DNA from: Prevotella aurantiaca JCM 15754
GTDB taxonomy: Bacteria > Bacteroidota > Bacteroidia > Bacteroidales > Bacteroidaceae
NCBI RefSeq assembly: GCF_000614025.1
Contig: NZ_BAKF01000002.1
Coordinates: 62,001-126,000, forward strand
Reading direction: 5' to 3'
Length of the DNA: 64,000 nucleotides
The notes beneath the pieces are model-generated. The model saw nothing but the letters and a program-made list of their open reading frames with translations. It was not told the origin of the DNA and did not search any database. Numbering within the stretch: position 1 is the stretch's first letter; each line of letters begins with the position of its first letter. The translations under genes were made by a program, and so were the position numbers. Shown one piece after another: positions 18,903-28,859 of the stretch.

Positions 18903-19373
18903 TTAAAGATTGATAGAGATTTTATCTACTCTCAACTTTATTTTACCACGTGGAATTTCTATTTCTACCTCGTCGCCTACTTTCTTATTGAGCAATCCTT
19001 GCGCAATAGGAGTCTTAATAGAAATCTTTCCTTGCTTCAGGTTTGCTTCCGATTCACTAACGATGGTATATTCCATTTTTGAGTTATTACTCAAATTAGT
19101 CATTTGTACAGTAGACATAATTTGAACAGCTTCGTTGCTCAAACGCGATGTATCCACAATTTTTGCCTGTGCTATGGTCATCTTCATCTCGGTAATCTTA
19201 GCTTCGAGATGTGCCTGTGCTTCTTTTGCTGCATCGTACTCTGAATTTTCGCTTAGATCGCCCTTATCGGCTGCTTCTGCAATTGCTGCCGATGCCTTTG
19301 GACGTTCTACTGCTTCTAAACGTTGCAGTTCAGCCACGAGTTTATCGTAGCCATCTTGTGACATGTAAGACAT
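18903..19373 (-). CDS. greA: Transcription elongation factor GreA
   Basis: 156-residue GreA, which binds the RNA polymerase secondary channel and stimulates cleavage of backtracked RNA. The N-terminal coiled coil carries the acidic tip motif GDLSENSEYDAAKEAQ (residues 38-53) with the key Asp and Glu residues. The C-terminal FKBP-like domain is seen in IVSESEANLKQGKIS and TPIAQGLLNKKVGDEVEI. Start MSYMSQDGYDKL at 19373. A TTTG-N19-TATCTTTG promoter lies 120 bp upstream with a small hairpin in the leader. Confidence 0.95.
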   Translation of the reverse strand: MSYMSQDGYDKLVAELQRLEAVERPKASAAIAEAADKGDLSENSEYDAAKEAQAHLEAKITEMKMTIAQAKIVDTSRLSNEAVQIMSTVQMTNLSNNSKMEYTIVSESEANLKQGKISIKTPIAQGLLNKKVGDEVEIEIPRGKIKLRVDKISINL

Positions 19374-19492
19374 AATCTTTATTTTTTTTTGTTTATACGC
19401 TTTTCAATATGAATATAAAAAAGACAGAATCCCAACATAGTCTCTATGCTAGAATTCTATAACCGCTTAATTATTATTTCATTAATCTTTTG

Positions 19493-19523
19493 CAAAGATA
19501 GCCCTAATTTCCGACATTTCAAA
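19493..19523 (-). promoter_or_regulatory. Promoter of greA-HIT
   Basis: On the minus strand TTTG (19520-19523), a 19-bp spacer and TATCTTTG (19493-19500). The leader to greA is about 115 nt and contains a short imperfect hairpin (CATAG-TCT-CTATG near 19435-19450). Confidence 0.7.
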
Positions 19524-19660
19524 ACAAAGGAGGTTAAAAAATATTAGTACTAAGAAACGAAAGTTTATACTATATGCTTCTTTTTTCTTATTTCTATACA
19601 CTTTTTTTAACCATTTGTTAGCTTTTAGTGCTTTCTTGAACGTGGGATGATAATAAGAAA

Positions 19661-20281
19661 TTACTTACGTATATTCTTTTGCAGAACCTCGTCAAGCACT
19701 TCTAACCCAAAGAAACCTTCATAAATGGTAACCAAGCAATATGATTTTGTTTCGTCTTTCTTCCATTCTACATCCCAATACTTGGCACAGTTGCTTGATG
19801 AAATAGGTGTCAAGACATAGCCAAATGCTAACGGAGAAGTAATAGGATTATCTATTTCTGTTACTGAAGCAAGTTCTTTTCTTGTTATCTTTTTGCCTAA
19901 ATTAGAATTGAGTAAAAAGAAAAACAGAAAGCAAAACCATAAAACAAAAGGTGTACATACCTTTATTAAACATCCTGTATTTTCTCTTTTTGCCTCAGAC
20001 ATTAACTTGTTTACACATACATATACAATTGCTGAACCTGTAAATAAAAATAATCCCAAACCAAGCAGACGGTCGCCAAAAGGAAACATTGTACGTTCAT
20101 AGCATTCGTAACCTGGAAACATGAGACAAATCATTACAAAGAGTGTAGCTACTGAAGCTATTAATTTTATTTGAAATTTTCTCCTTTCAGACTTAGGTTC
20201 TTCATAAGGATGTTCTTCATCTAAACGATGTTTATCATCTATCAACCAGTCTGTCCAATTACCGTCTTTTTTCTCTTTCAT
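19661..20281 (-). CDS. Membrane protein of unknown function, NWxDWL type, paralogue B
   Basis: 206 residues, starting MKEKKDGNWTDWLIDD. A charged segment rich in E and K (residues 20-35) precedes four hydrophobic helices near 37-56, 66-88, 103-122 and possibly 150-165. The tail ends YEGFFGLEVLDEVLQK. It shares start, TMFPF loop and tail motif with the gene at 17749, but little else is identical. It lies upstream of greA on the same strand with a 287-bp gap that contains the greA promoter, so it is probably transcribed separately. Function unknown. Confidence 0.7.
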   Translation of the reverse strand: MKEKKDGNWTDWLIDDKHRLDEEHPYEEPKSERRKFQIKLIASVATLFVMICLMFPGYECYERTMFPFGDRLLGLGLFLFTGSAIVYVCVNKLMSEAKRENTGCLIKVCTPFVLWFCFLFFFLLNSNLGKKITRKELASVTEIDNPITSPLAFGYVLTPISSSNCAKYWDVEWKKDETKSYCLVTIYEGFFGLEVLDEVLQKNIRK

Positions 20282-21050
20282 TTGTTATCTAAACTCTATT
20301 CTTTATAGAATAATATTTTCTTAACTATTAAGTTCTACAACATTCTTCAGTTATCATCGATAAAAATAATCGCCATAAAGAGAAGATGAACGAACCTATA
20401 TATAGCGAAACTTCTTTTTCAGGGTTGTAAACATACATTGTACAAAACATATATTATAACACACTGAAATAGATAATTTCTATATTTTTAAGCTCTTCTA
20501 TTCTATTTATTAGAAATATAAAATGAGCAACTGCAAATGTAGTTATTTACTTTGATATTTCATCAATTTATTATTGCAAATGCTATTATCGAATTTTATT
20601 TTTTTCTTAGAGTATATAGAACGCTTTTTCAGTCATCTTTACACCCTATTTCCTATTTCAACGATGATAATGAAATGATATTAGTTGCTTTATTTTTTCG
20701 TTTTAAACAGCTCTATCATGCAGTATCAATACACTTGGTTCAAATGTCTGATCAAGAAAAATAAGTAGTTTAAGAAAATATAATTATAAAAGAAAAATTT
20801 ATAATTAAAAATCCGACGAGTTTTTATTATAAAATAAAAAATTATAATTAAAAAATTGTTGGAGTATAATTATAATTTTCTAATCAATAAAATCCAGTCG
20901 TTAGAAATGGTTTATTGCTATTAAAATAAAATGGATTTCTTCCATTATTTCTATCAAGAAACAAGCTATATGATAGAAATGAAAGTATAAAAAAAGTGAC
21001 AGATACTTTTATAAAGCATCTGCCACTTCTATTTTTATATGTATCTGCGT
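20282..21050. other. AT-rich intergenic region with palindromes
   Basis: 769 bp with no credible gene; a 70-codon frame at 20552 lacks conservation clues and is dismissed. Bases about 20779-20880 form AT-only imperfect hairpins (TAATTATAAA/TTTATAATTA, then TTTTTATTATAAAAT facing AAATTATAATTAAAAA) joined by TCCGACGAG. A similar double hairpin is present at 47873-47952. Just before secDF, the segment AAGTGACAGATAC...GCATCTGCCACTT (about 20995-21029) forms an imperfect hairpin followed by T-rich sequence and is probably the secDF terminator. Confidence 0.55.
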
Positions 21051-24000
21051 TTATTCTTCCGCAGGAGCGTTCTTCAAACGATTTTCAAGCTTCTTACCCA
21101 ATACTAAGTAAGCTACTGGAGAAGCAATGAAGATTGAAGACAATGTACCGAAGAATACACCGAGAATCATTGCGAATGCAAAGCTACGAATACTGTCGCC
21201 ACCAAGAATAAAGATTGAAAGCAACACGATTAACGTAGAGAACGATGTATTGATAGTACGTGTCAATGTTTGATTGATAGAATCGTTGAACAAGGTTTGG
21301 TAATCCATCTTCGGATGTAGTTGCATGTTTTCACGAATACGGTCGAACACAACCACTTTATCGTTAATAGAGTAACCAATCACTGTCAAAATAGCACCGA
21401 TAAATGTCTGGTCGATTTCGAGAGAGAAACCTATCCAACCGTAGCAGACAGAGTAGAAACCTATCACTACTAATGTATCAAGTGCCAACGCAACTACAGA
21501 ACCTACAGAGAAACCAAGGTTGCGGAAGCGTACCAAGATATAAATGAAGATAAATACCAACGCTAAAGCAACACTTAGAATAGCTCCATGTGTGATATCT
21601 TTCGCTACTGAAGGACCTACTTTCGAAGAACTGATAATAGAACCACCCTCACGAATATCTGGATTCTTAAAGCTATCTACATTTGCCTGACTTACGAAAC
21701 CACCCTTTTTCAATGCATTGTAGAGCACTGTTTCTGCATGATCATCTTCAGCAGGATCGTTAGAATCGATGTTATAGTTGGTAGAAACACGAACAGTGTT
21801 ACCTTCTGTACCCAATGCAATTACAGTTGTTGTTGCTGGTTTACCTGCATTTTCGCCAATTGTATTTACAAATGCATTGCTCAAAATCTTACGAACGTCC
21901 TCAACATGGACTTTCTTGTTCAGGGTGATAACGTAGTTGCGACCACCAGTAAAGTCGATACTCTTGCTCAAACCTCTTACGAAGAAGATGCTAACGAGGA
22001 AGAGCACAGCAACAATCGCTGAAAGCGTGAACGTTGTCTTGTAAAGACTCATGAACTTAATGCTTGTATTTTGCATCAAATTCTTGCTGATTGAAGTATA
22101 GAACTTCTGGTGCAACCACTTGTCTTTCTTCAAACGATTCTCGTAAACAAGACGTGTTAGGAACACAGCTGTGAAGAATGAGCAAACAATACCAATAATC
22201 CAAGTTGTAGCGAAACCACGAATAGGACCTGTACCCGTTACAAGAAGAATTATACCAGTAATGAGTGATGTGAAGTTAGAGTCGAAAATAGCAGAGAATG
22301 CATTGCTATAACCAGCTTTTAATGCGTCCTTAATACCTTTTCCAGCTCGCATTTCTTCTTTAATACGTTCATAGATAAGCACGTTTGCATCGACCGCAGT
22401 ACCAAGCGTAAGCACGATACCGGCAATACCAGGCATAGTAAGTGCAGATTGGAACGAAGCTAAAATACCCAGTGTAAAGAACAAGTTGGCAAGCAAAGCG
22501 CAGTTAGCCAACATACCAGGAATAAGGTCGTACATTACAACCATGTAAATCATCAAGAGTACGAATGCAATTGCAAACGACCAAAGACCTTGTTGAATAG
22601 ATTGCGCACCAAGTGTAGGACCAACAACTTCTTCTTGTACAATACGTGCAGGAGCAGGCATACGACCAGACTTCAAAGTATTAGCCAAGTCTTTTGTATC
22701 TTCGATGGTGAACGAAGAACCAGAAATAGAAGAACTACCACCAGTTATTTCTGAATTGATGCGTGGTGCTGTATAAACAAGTCCGTCAAGCACAATTGCA
22801 ACAGCCTTTCCAAGATTAGCTTTTGTAATAGCTGCCCATTGACGAGCACCATCAGAATTCATTGTCATGCTAACTTCAGGACGTCCATATTGGTCGAAGT
22901 TATCTTTAGCATCAATAATTACATCACCTTCTAATGGAGCGCGACCATCAGAAGTAGTAACCTTTAAAGCGTGAAGTTCAAATATATTCTTTTGCTGTAA
23001 GTGATCAGCAGGTTTTGCACTCCAACGAAGGCGCAAATCACTTGGCAATACTTGTTGTGCCAATTGACTATAAATAATCTTATTAACAGCAGCTGTATCG
23101 CGAACACTTGCATAACCTACAATACTTAATGCATCGCCAGGTGTAAGCTGTAAAATAGAAAGTAAAGGATGTTCCTTTCTTGCAGCAGTTAACTGTGCAT
23201 CGTTACCATTCTTTTCGCCAAGCTTATTGCCCTTCAACGAAAGTTTCGCTGCAGGTTGTTTCTCTACAGTCTGCTTTTCATCAGCAGCATTTGCAGTACT
23301 ATCTTTTTTAGCCTCAACCTTTGTTTCACCATTTGCCCAACGTTGATCAAGTTGAGATAAATATGGAGCAATTTCTTGATTGTTATATGTTTCCCAGAAT
23401 TCAAGGTTAGCTGAACCTTGCAACAACTTACGCATACGCTCTGGTTCACGAATACCAGGCATTTCAACCATAAGGCGTCCTTCTTGTCCTTCCAACTTTT
23501 GAATATTTGGTTGAACCACACCAAATTGGTCGATACGATTGCGAACTACGTTGTAAGAGTTGTCAATAGAAGCAGTAACTTCTTCACGAAGAGCTTTTTC
23601 TACATCTTTGTCCGAACTCTGTGTACTAACTTTTCCCTTCAATTGTTGTGTTGCAAAGATTTCTGCAAGCTTTCTACCAGGTGCATTTTTGTGGAACGCA
23701 TCAATGAAAAGAGTAATGAAATCGTTTTGACTCGTCGCTTCCTGCTCTTTAGCTTCTTTCATTGACTTGACGTAAGCAGCATCGGTTTTGTGGTCTGCAA
23801 GTACATCAACGACATCAGGAACTGAAATTTCGAGGATAACATTCATACCACCCTTTAGGTCAAGACCTAAACCAATCTGTGTCTCCAGACACTTTTGATA
23901 AGAATAAATGCCCAAATACTTCACAGAATCTTTATAATCCTGTTGTGCAATTGGGTCTTTAATCTTCGCAGCTTGTCCATCATAGTAGCTTGTTGCCACT

Positions 24001-24074
24001 GAGAAAGACAAGTAGAAAATGCTTGCGAGCGTCAGCAAGACGGCAACACAAATTACTAATCCTTTGTTTTGCAT
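21051..24074 (-). CDS. secDF: Protein translocase SecDF, fused
   Basis: 1007-residue fusion of SecD and SecF, inner-membrane RND proteins that use the proton gradient to help Sec-exported proteins leave the channel. SecD start: N-terminal helix, then LGLDLKGGMNVILEI. The large periplasmic domain includes GREPERMRKLLQGSANLEF and GRPEVSMTMNSDGARQWA. The SecD membrane block has LTLGTAVDANVLIYERIKEE. The SecF half begins near residue 665 with IDFTGGRNYVI and ends with TVIGYSINDKVVVFDRIREN. A low-complexity insert (near residues 255-300) separates subdomains. Fusion is normal in Bacteroidota. Monocistronic, with a TATCTTTG box at 24124-24131. Confidence 0.95.
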   Translation of the reverse strand: MQNKGLVICVAVLLTLASIFYLSFSVATSYYDGQAAKIKDPIAQQDYKDSVKYLGIYSYQKCLETQIGLGLDLKGGMNVILEISVPDVVDVLADHKTDAAYVKSMKEAKEQEATSQNDFITLFIDAFHKNAPGRKLAEIFATQQLKGKVSTQSSDKDVEKALREEVTASIDNSYNVVRNRIDQFGVVQPNIQKLEGQEGRLMVEMPGIREPERMRKLLQGSANLEFWETYNNQEIAPYLSQLDQRWANGETKVEAKKDSTANAADEKQTVEKQPAAKLSLKGNKLGEKNGNDAQLTAARKEHPLLSILQLTPGDALSIVGYASVRDTAAVNKIIYSQLAQQVLPSDLRLRWSAKPADHLQQKNIFELHALKVTTSDGRAPLEGDVIIDAKDNFDQYGRPEVSMTMNSDGARQWAAITKANLGKAVAIVLDGLVYTAPRINSEITGGSSSISGSSFTIEDTKDLANTLKSGRMPAPARIVQEEVVGPTLGAQSIQQGLWSFAIAFVLLMIYMVVMYDLIPGMLANCALLANLFFTLGILASFQSALTMPGIAGIVLTLGTAVDANVLIYERIKEEMRAGKGIKDALKAGYSNAFSAIFDSNFTSLITGIILLVTGTGPIRGFATTWIIGIVCSFFTAVFLTRLVYENRLKKDKWLHQKFYTSISKNLMQNTSIKFMSLYKTTFTLSAIVAVLFLVSIFFVRGLSKSIDFTGGRNYVITLNKKVHVEDVRKILSNAFVNTIGENAGKPATTTVIALGTEGNTVRVSTNYNIDSNDPAEDDHAETVLYNALKKGGFVSQANVDSFKNPDIREGGSIISSSKVGPSVAKDITHGAILSVALALVFIFIYILVRFRNLGFSVGSVVALALDTLVVIGFYSVCYGWIGFSLEIDQTFIGAILTVIGYSINDKVVVFDRIRENMQLHPKMDYQTLFNDSINQTLTRTINTSFSTLIVLLSIFILGGDSIRSFAFAMILGVFFGTLSSIFIASPVAYLVLGKKLENRLKNAPAEE

Positions 24075-24123
24075 TTTATTTATTATTTTTAATTATTTCC
24101 TTTTTCAGGGACAGATAGTCGTG

Positions 24124-24131
24124 CAAAGATA
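24124..24131 (-). promoter_or_regulatory. -7 box of secDF
   Basis: TATCTTTG on the minus strand, about 50 bp before the secDF start. Confidence 0.55.
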
Positions 24132-24180
24132 GTTATTTTTTCACATTTCGGAAAATTTAAGTGCTTTTATTCGCTTATTT

Positions 24181-25281
24181 TTAATATTTTGGGCGATATT
24201 TTAGCCATGCATATATAGGATAATGGTCAGAAGATGATATTTTGTCATCAACTTTCGCACCATACGCTTCAAAATCATTCGAGCAGAAGATGTTGTCTAT
24301 TCTCACATACATTCCACTTCGGTTATATGATATTCCGGGCCCATTTCCACTTTTTATATAAGCATCGTCCAAACAATTAGCAATGGTTTTGTGGGCGTAA
24401 CTAATTGGATTGTCGTTGAAATCGCCACATAATATTACAGGAATCTTCTTGTCTAAATATTTCTTTACGTATGCAGCAACTGCCTCAACCTGAGGTGCTC
24501 GTATTATAGCTGCCTCGCCAAGCTTATCAAGTATACGTTCACTTTCTTTCTTTGTGTTATTCCCTCCAAATGGAGAACGCACTATATTCTTATATCCTTG
24601 CTTATCCGCTTCGCTCAAATGATTACTTTCGAAATGGTTGTTTACCACCAATACTTCTTGGTTGTTATAATTAATAATGTACGCGTAACTGATATTTCCT
24701 TTCGATTTATACTTTATTCGTTCTTTTTTTATAATAGGATAACGACTCAACAGCATCATGTGTTGATATCCTTGTTCGGTCATACTTACAAAATCGTGGT
24801 ATGGGTAAGTTTTTTCGAGTGTTTTATAAATATAGTCGCGTTGTTTGCCGTAGGCATCTGTTTCTTGCAAACAAACTATATCAGCTTTGCTTTTCACAAT
24901 ATAATCAACAATTGGATTGTGAGCTTCAGATTCAAAATCCCATACAGCAAACATAAAAACATTGTAAGAAAGAACTTTAAGAGACCGCACAGGTGGTTCC
25001 TTCTTTATATTAAAAGGTGTGTATTTGCGTATGGGAACATAACAAATAAGTAGTCCTAACACTGGCAACCAAATATTTTTAGGTCGAATTACAATCCACA
25101 ATACCAAAAATATCAGATTGATTGCCAACACAATGGGGAATCCTAAACCAAAATTTGCCAACCATGGATGATCTACTGGGTGCAGACTATCTACGTTGCC
25201 GACCAATAACAGCATGATTATTGCTAAAATATTGGCAGCCAAGACTACCTTATAAATTGTACTTTTTATTTTAGAAGGCAT
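24181..25281 (-). CDS. Membrane-anchored endonuclease/exonuclease/phosphatase family protein
   Basis: 366 residues: N-terminal membrane segments near residues 10-27, 42-62 and 65-85, then an EEP domain. Catalytic motifs are LSYNVFMFAVWD (Asn) near residue 105, CLQETDAYG (Glu) near 137, NNHFESNHL near 217, CGDFNDNP near 287, and SSDHYPIYAWL at the end (Asp-His). The family includes nucleases, phosphodiesterases and sphingomyelinases, so the substrate cannot be stated. It lies 38 bp after the rhomboid gene on the same strand and is likely co-transcribed. Confidence 0.85.
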   Translation of the reverse strand: MPSKIKSTIYKVVLAANILAIIMLLLVGNVDSLHPVDHPWLANFGLGFPIVLAINLIFLVLWIVIRPKNIWLPVLGLLICYVPIRKYTPFNIKKEPPVRSLKVLSYNVFMFAVWDFESEAHNPIVDYIVKSKADIVCLQETDAYGKQRDYIYKTLEKTYPYHDFVSMTEQGYQHMMLLSRYPIIKKERIKYKSKGNISYAYIINYNNQEVLVVNNHFESNHLSEADKQGYKNIVRSPFGGNNTKKESERILDKLGEAAIIRAPQVEAVAAYVKKYLDKKIPVILCGDFNDNPISYAHKTIANCLDDAYIKSGNGPGISYNRSGMYVRIDNIFCSNDFEAYGAKVDDKISSSDHYPIYAWLKYRPKY

Positions 25282-25319
25282 ATTCTTATAGTCCCCTTTC
25301 CTTTTCTTCAGTATTTGTC

Positions 25320-26279
25320 TTACGACTTACTACTATCGAAAAGTTTCTTCTTTTCCTCTTTACTCAGGCTGTCGTAGCCACTTTTTCTAATTTTATCAAG
25401 TATGCGGTCTACTTCCTCTTGTTCTTTTTTCTTTCGCGCATTGTAGTCCCAGTCGCTTTCAGGTTGCTGAGTTTGCTGTGTATGGTTGGTATTCCATTGG
25501 AAGCCATTGTTGCTATCCCCCTGATTGTTTCCTGTCGAACGATTTGTTCGACTTTCCCAATTGTCACGCATGTTATCGAAGAACTGTCGTCCCCTATTCA
25601 TACCAAAATCGTTGTCTGAAAACGGATATTTACGCCAATAACGTATAAGCAGATAACCAAAAAGCATACCGCCAAGATGTGCCAAGTGTGCCACTCCATC
25701 GTTACTTGTACCCATTGCTGAAAAGAGTTCCATAGCAATAGAACCCATAATAATCCATTTTGCTTTGAGCGGTATTGGGATAGGAATGATAAACATGCGT
25801 TCATTAGGGAACGTAAGTCCAAATGCCAACAAAACTCCGTACACGGCTCCCGAAGCACCAACAGTTGTCCAAAGGTTCAAATAGCTATCCATTGTGATTC
25901 GTCCCATCTCGGTAGAAACGTATTGGTAGTTACTTAATCCTTCAGCAACATAATTCGCGTATTGCGCAAGCTCCTGACAAAGACCTGCACCTATACCCGT
26001 TACCATATAAAACAATAGGAATTTCTTCGGTCCCCATACGCTTTCCATTACCATTCCAAACATCCAGAGCATGAACATATTCATAAGAATGTGCATGAAA
26101 CTGCCATGCATGAACATGTAAGTAACGATTTGCCAAAGATGAAAATTATCAGCAAGAAAGAAGTGTAATCCTAATATATTATTGAGATCAATGCCGCTTT
26201 GTGCTAAAATAATGCTGGCAATATAAGCCAATACATTAAGAATGAGCAGATTTTTTGTTACTGTTGGTATATTACGCAT
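25320..26279 (-). CDS. Rhomboid family intramembrane serine protease
   Basis: 319 residues with about six membrane helices in the first 215. Rhomboid hallmarks are MHGSFMHILMNMFMLWMFG (oxyanion His/Asn), GASGAVYG with catalytic Ser143, and HLAHLGGMLFGYLL with catalytic His. The soluble C-terminal tail (residues 215-319) is hydrophilic with QTQQPESDWDYNARKKKEQE. It cleaves membrane proteins within the bilayer; substrate unknown. Probably first gene of a pair with the EEP protein. TAACTTTG at 26365-26372 and TACTTTTG at 26416-26423 are candidate promoter boxes. Confidence 0.92.
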   Translation of the reverse strand: MRNIPTVTKNLLILNVLAYIASIILAQSGIDLNNILGLHFFLADNFHLWQIVTYMFMHGSFMHILMNMFMLWMFGMVMESVWGPKKFLLFYMVTGIGAGLCQELAQYANYVAEGLSNYQYVSTEMGRITMDSYLNLWTTVGASGAVYGVLLAFGLTFPNERMFIIPIPIPLKAKWIIMGSIAMELFSAMGTSNDGVAHLAHLGGMLFGYLLIRYWRKYPFSDNDFGMNRGRQFFDNMRDNWESRTNRSTGNNQGDSNNGFQWNTNHTQQTQQPESDWDYNARKKKEQEEVDRILDKIRKSGYDSLSKEEKKKLFDSSKS

Positions 26280-26505
26280 ACTTTTTTTATTTTTGTTTAC
26301 AGAGATTTGTTCATCTTTTTAAGATTATGATTGGCAAGCTCTTTGCCAACTTTTATATTTTCGCCAAAGTTATATTACAATTGACAAACTTTTAGTTTTC
26401 TCTGCTTTACAGCTGCAAAAGTACTAATTTTTCTGCATTATCAGTAAAAAAAAGGGCATTGAGGCACTTTTTTTAGGTAAAAGTTTAGATTTCTTTGCTT
26501 TTTTG

Positions 26506-26536
26506 TTTGTTTTATAAAACTAAACGAGTATATTTG
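26506..26536 (+). promoter_or_regulatory. Promoter of the HU gene
   Basis: TTTG (26506-26509), a 19-bp spacer, then TATATTTG (26529-26536): a near-ideal Bacteroidota promoter, 52 bp before the ATG. Confidence 0.75.
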
Positions 26537-26588
26537 CAAAAACGTTAGAACATTTTTATAAAACATATCAAACAATAATTCAAAGATT

Positions 26589-26864
26589 ATGAACAAAACA
26601 GAACTAATCGAGAAGATCGCAGCCGGCGCAGGCTTAAGCAAGGCTGACTCAAAAAAGGCATTAGACGCAATGACTGCAGCTATTAAGGAAGCGCTTGTAG
26701 CTGGTGACAAAGTTCAATTAGTAGGTTTCGGTACTTACTCTGTAACAGAGCGCCCTGCACACGAGGGTATTAACCCTGCTACAAAGCAGAAAATACAGAT
26801 TGCAGCTAAGAAAGTTGCTAAGTTCAAACCAGGAGCTGAGCTTACTGATGCTGTAAACGCATAA
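26589..26864 (+). CDS. HU family DNA-binding protein
   Basis: 91-residue HU/IHF-fold protein that bends and compacts DNA as a dimer. Start MNKTELIEKIAAGAGLSKAD is typical. The beta-arm region VQLVGFGTYSVTERPAHEG, with NPATKQKIQIAAKKVAKF following, gives the DNA-binding arm and signature. Length is normal. Monocistronic, strong promoter, and a clear hairpin terminator 20 bp downstream, as expected for an abundant nucleoid protein. Confidence 0.95.
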   Translation: MNKTELIEKIAAGAGLSKADSKKALDAMTAAIKEALVAGDKVQLVGFGTYSVTERPAHEGINPATKQKIQIAAKKVAKFKPGAELTDAVNA

Positions 26865-26883
26865 AGAACATAGTTAAAAACTA

Positions 26884-26926
26884 AACAATAAAGGCGATAC
26901 CTTTCAAAGGTGTCGCCTTTATTGTT
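26884..26926 (+). terminator. Terminator of the HU gene
   Basis: Hairpin with arms AACAATAAAGGCGATACCTT and AAGGTGTCGCCTTTATTGTT (one mismatch), rich in A/T at the base. Confidence 0.8.
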
Positions 26927-26958
26927 AGCTATAAATATAACTAATTATAGAAAATAAG

Positions 26959-27000
26959 AAAAGCGGTTACTGCATATCGTATATACAGAAAACCGCTTTT
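26959..27000. terminator. Hairpin terminator after pdxT
   Basis: Arms AAAAGCGGTT and AACCGCTTTT with a 22-nt loop. The sequence beyond the stem is T-rich in both directions, so it may serve the convergent pdxT and HU units. Confidence 0.7.
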
Positions 27001-27007
27001 TTATATT

Positions 27008-27580
27008 TTACTTTAACATATCAGCAAATAGCTCGTGCACACGAGTATCGGTGCCCAGTTCTGGGTGAAATGCTGTAACAAGCTGTTTTCCTTGTCGAGC
27101 TGCAACTATATGTCCGTCTACTTCTGCAAGCACTTCTACGCCTTCGCCTGTTTTTTCAATATAAGGTGCGCGTATGAAAGTCATTGGAACTGGTTCTACA
27201 ATGCCCTTCATAGGTGCATCAACTGCAAAACTTCCCATCTGTCTGCCATATGCATTACGGCAGGTACTGATATTCATCGTGGCGAAACGAGCATACGGAC
27301 TTTTTGCGTTTTCTACCTCTTTAGATAATAGAATAAGTCCTGCGCAAGTGCCATAAACTGGTAATCCGCCTTCGATATCCTTCTTTATAGGTTCAAACAA
27401 GTTCAACTCGTGCAAGAGTTTTAGCATTACTGTGCTTTCTCCACCAGGTATAATAAGTCCGTCTTTAGGCTTATTCCAATCAGCAAGCTGGCGCACTTCA
27501 AAGGTTTCGTGCCCCAGTTGCTGCATCATTTTAGCGTGTTCAGCAAATGCTCCTTGTAAGGCTAATATGGCAATCTTCAT
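27008..27580 (-). CDS. pdxT: Pyridoxal 5'-phosphate synthase glutaminase subunit PdxT
   Basis: 190-residue class I glutaminase that releases ammonia from glutamine and channels it to PdxS for vitamin B6 synthesis. Motifs: KIAILALQGAFAEH, IIPGGEST (residues 43-50), catalytic Cys79 in YGTCAGLILLS, and FIRAPYIE. The C-terminal TAFHPELGTDTRVH supplies the His-Glu pair. It lies 11 bp downstream of pdxS on the same strand, the normal two-gene operon. Confidence 0.95.
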   Translation of the reverse strand: MKIAILALQGAFAEHAKMMQQLGHETFEVRQLADWNKPKDGLIIPGGESTVMLKLLHELNLFEPIKKDIEGGLPVYGTCAGLILLSKEVENAKSPYARFATMNISTCRNAYGRQMGSFAVDAPMKGIVEPVPMTFIRAPYIEKTGEGVEVLAEVDGHIVAARQGKQLVTAFHPELGTDTRVHELFADMLK

Positions 27581-27591
27581 ATTTAGCTTAA

Positions 27592-28467
27592 TTATTTGCC
27601 ACGTTCTGCCATCAAGATAGCGATTTCGCTTTCGTTGATACCTACCATTGCTTCACCAAGATCAGCGCTCAATTCAGCAAGCATCTTGGCGTCTTTGTAG
27701 TTGGTAACAGCTTGAACGATAGCACGAGCACGCTTTTCTGGATTGCCAGACTTAAAGATTCCAGAGCCAACAAATACTCCTTCAGCACCTAATTGCATCA
27801 TAAGCGCAGCGTCAGCAGGTGTAGCTACACCACCAGCAGCGAAGTTTACAACTGGGAGTTTACCATTATCGTGAACATACTTCACAAGTTCGTAAGGCGC
27901 ACGAAGTTGTTTTGCTGCTTCATAGAGTTCATCTTCGCCAAGAGAAGTAAGGCGGCGCATTTCTGTTTGAATCATGCGCATGTGGCGTACAGCCTGAATA
28001 ATATCGCCTGTACCTGGCTCACCCTTTGTGCGAATCATGGTTGCACCTTCTGCAATACGGCGCAATGCTTCGCCAAGGTCCTTTGCTCCACAAACGAAAG
28101 GCACATCAAACTTGTCCTTATCAATGTGATAAACATCGTCAGCTGGCGAAAGTACTTCGCTTTCATCGATATAATCGATTTCAATAGCTTGAAGAATCTG
28201 TGCTTCAACAAAGTGTCCGATACGCACTTTTGCCATTACTGGAATGCTGACTGCTTCTTGAATGCCACGTATCATCTTAGGATCGCTCATACGAGAAACA
28301 CCACCTGCAGCGCGAATATCGGCTGGAATGCGCTCCAATGCCATTACTGCGCAAGCACCAGCAGCCTCAGCTATGCGTGCTTGTTCAGGAGTTGTAACGT
28401 CCATAATTACACCGCCTTTAAGCATCTGTGCCAAGTTGCGGTTCAGTTCTGTTCTATTTTCTTTCAT
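27592..28467 (-). CDS. pdxS: Pyridoxal 5'-phosphate synthase lyase subunit PdxS
   Basis: 291-residue TIM-barrel subunit that makes pyridoxal 5'-phosphate from ribose 5-phosphate, glyceraldehyde 3-phosphate and ammonia. Strongly conserved: [17 protein letters not shown] near residue 22, [36 protein letters not shown] with the catalytic Lys, and the phosphate-binding [20 protein letters not shown] and [18 protein letters not shown]. First gene of pdxST. No riboswitch or regulatory motif is evident upstream. Confidence 0.96.
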   Translation of the reverse strand: MKENRTELNRNLAQMLKGGVIMDVTTPEQARIAEAAGACAVMALERIPADIRAAGGVSRMSDPKMIRGIQEAVSIPVMAKVRIGHFVEAQILQAIEIDYIDESEVLSPADDVYHIDKDKFDVPFVCGAKDLGEALRRIAEGATMIRTKGEPGTGDIIQAVRHMRMIQTEMRRLTSLGEDELYEAAKQLRAPYELVKYVHDNGKLPVVNFAAGGVATPADAALMMQLGAEGVFVGSGIFKSGNPEKRARAIVQAVTNYKDAKMLAELSADLGEAMVGINESEIAILMAERGK

Positions 28468-28859
28468 AGTTGTTATATTGTTTATTATTTATTTCTATTT
28501 CTATGTTTTTCCAACGTGGTCGCAAAGGTATGCTTTTTCAGCGTATTTCCCAAAAGTCCATTCCTATATAGCAAACTATTACCTACGAATAGGAAAAAGG
28601 AAATTAAAGGTAGTGGAGCTTAAAATGTATGAATTTATGGTGCAGACGCCCTCTCTTCCCTACTCTTTTAAAGGCATTTACGATTACACGAACGCATGTT
28701 TACTGAACACATTTACATGAAAACAAAATATTTCTTAAATCTATAAAGAAGTTGCAAACTTTACTCTAAAACAACAAAAGAATTGCCGTGTAAATACAAA
28801 AAACATGCCTGTTTACTTCCAACAAACAAGTATAATCAAGATATAAAACCTTCCTAAAT

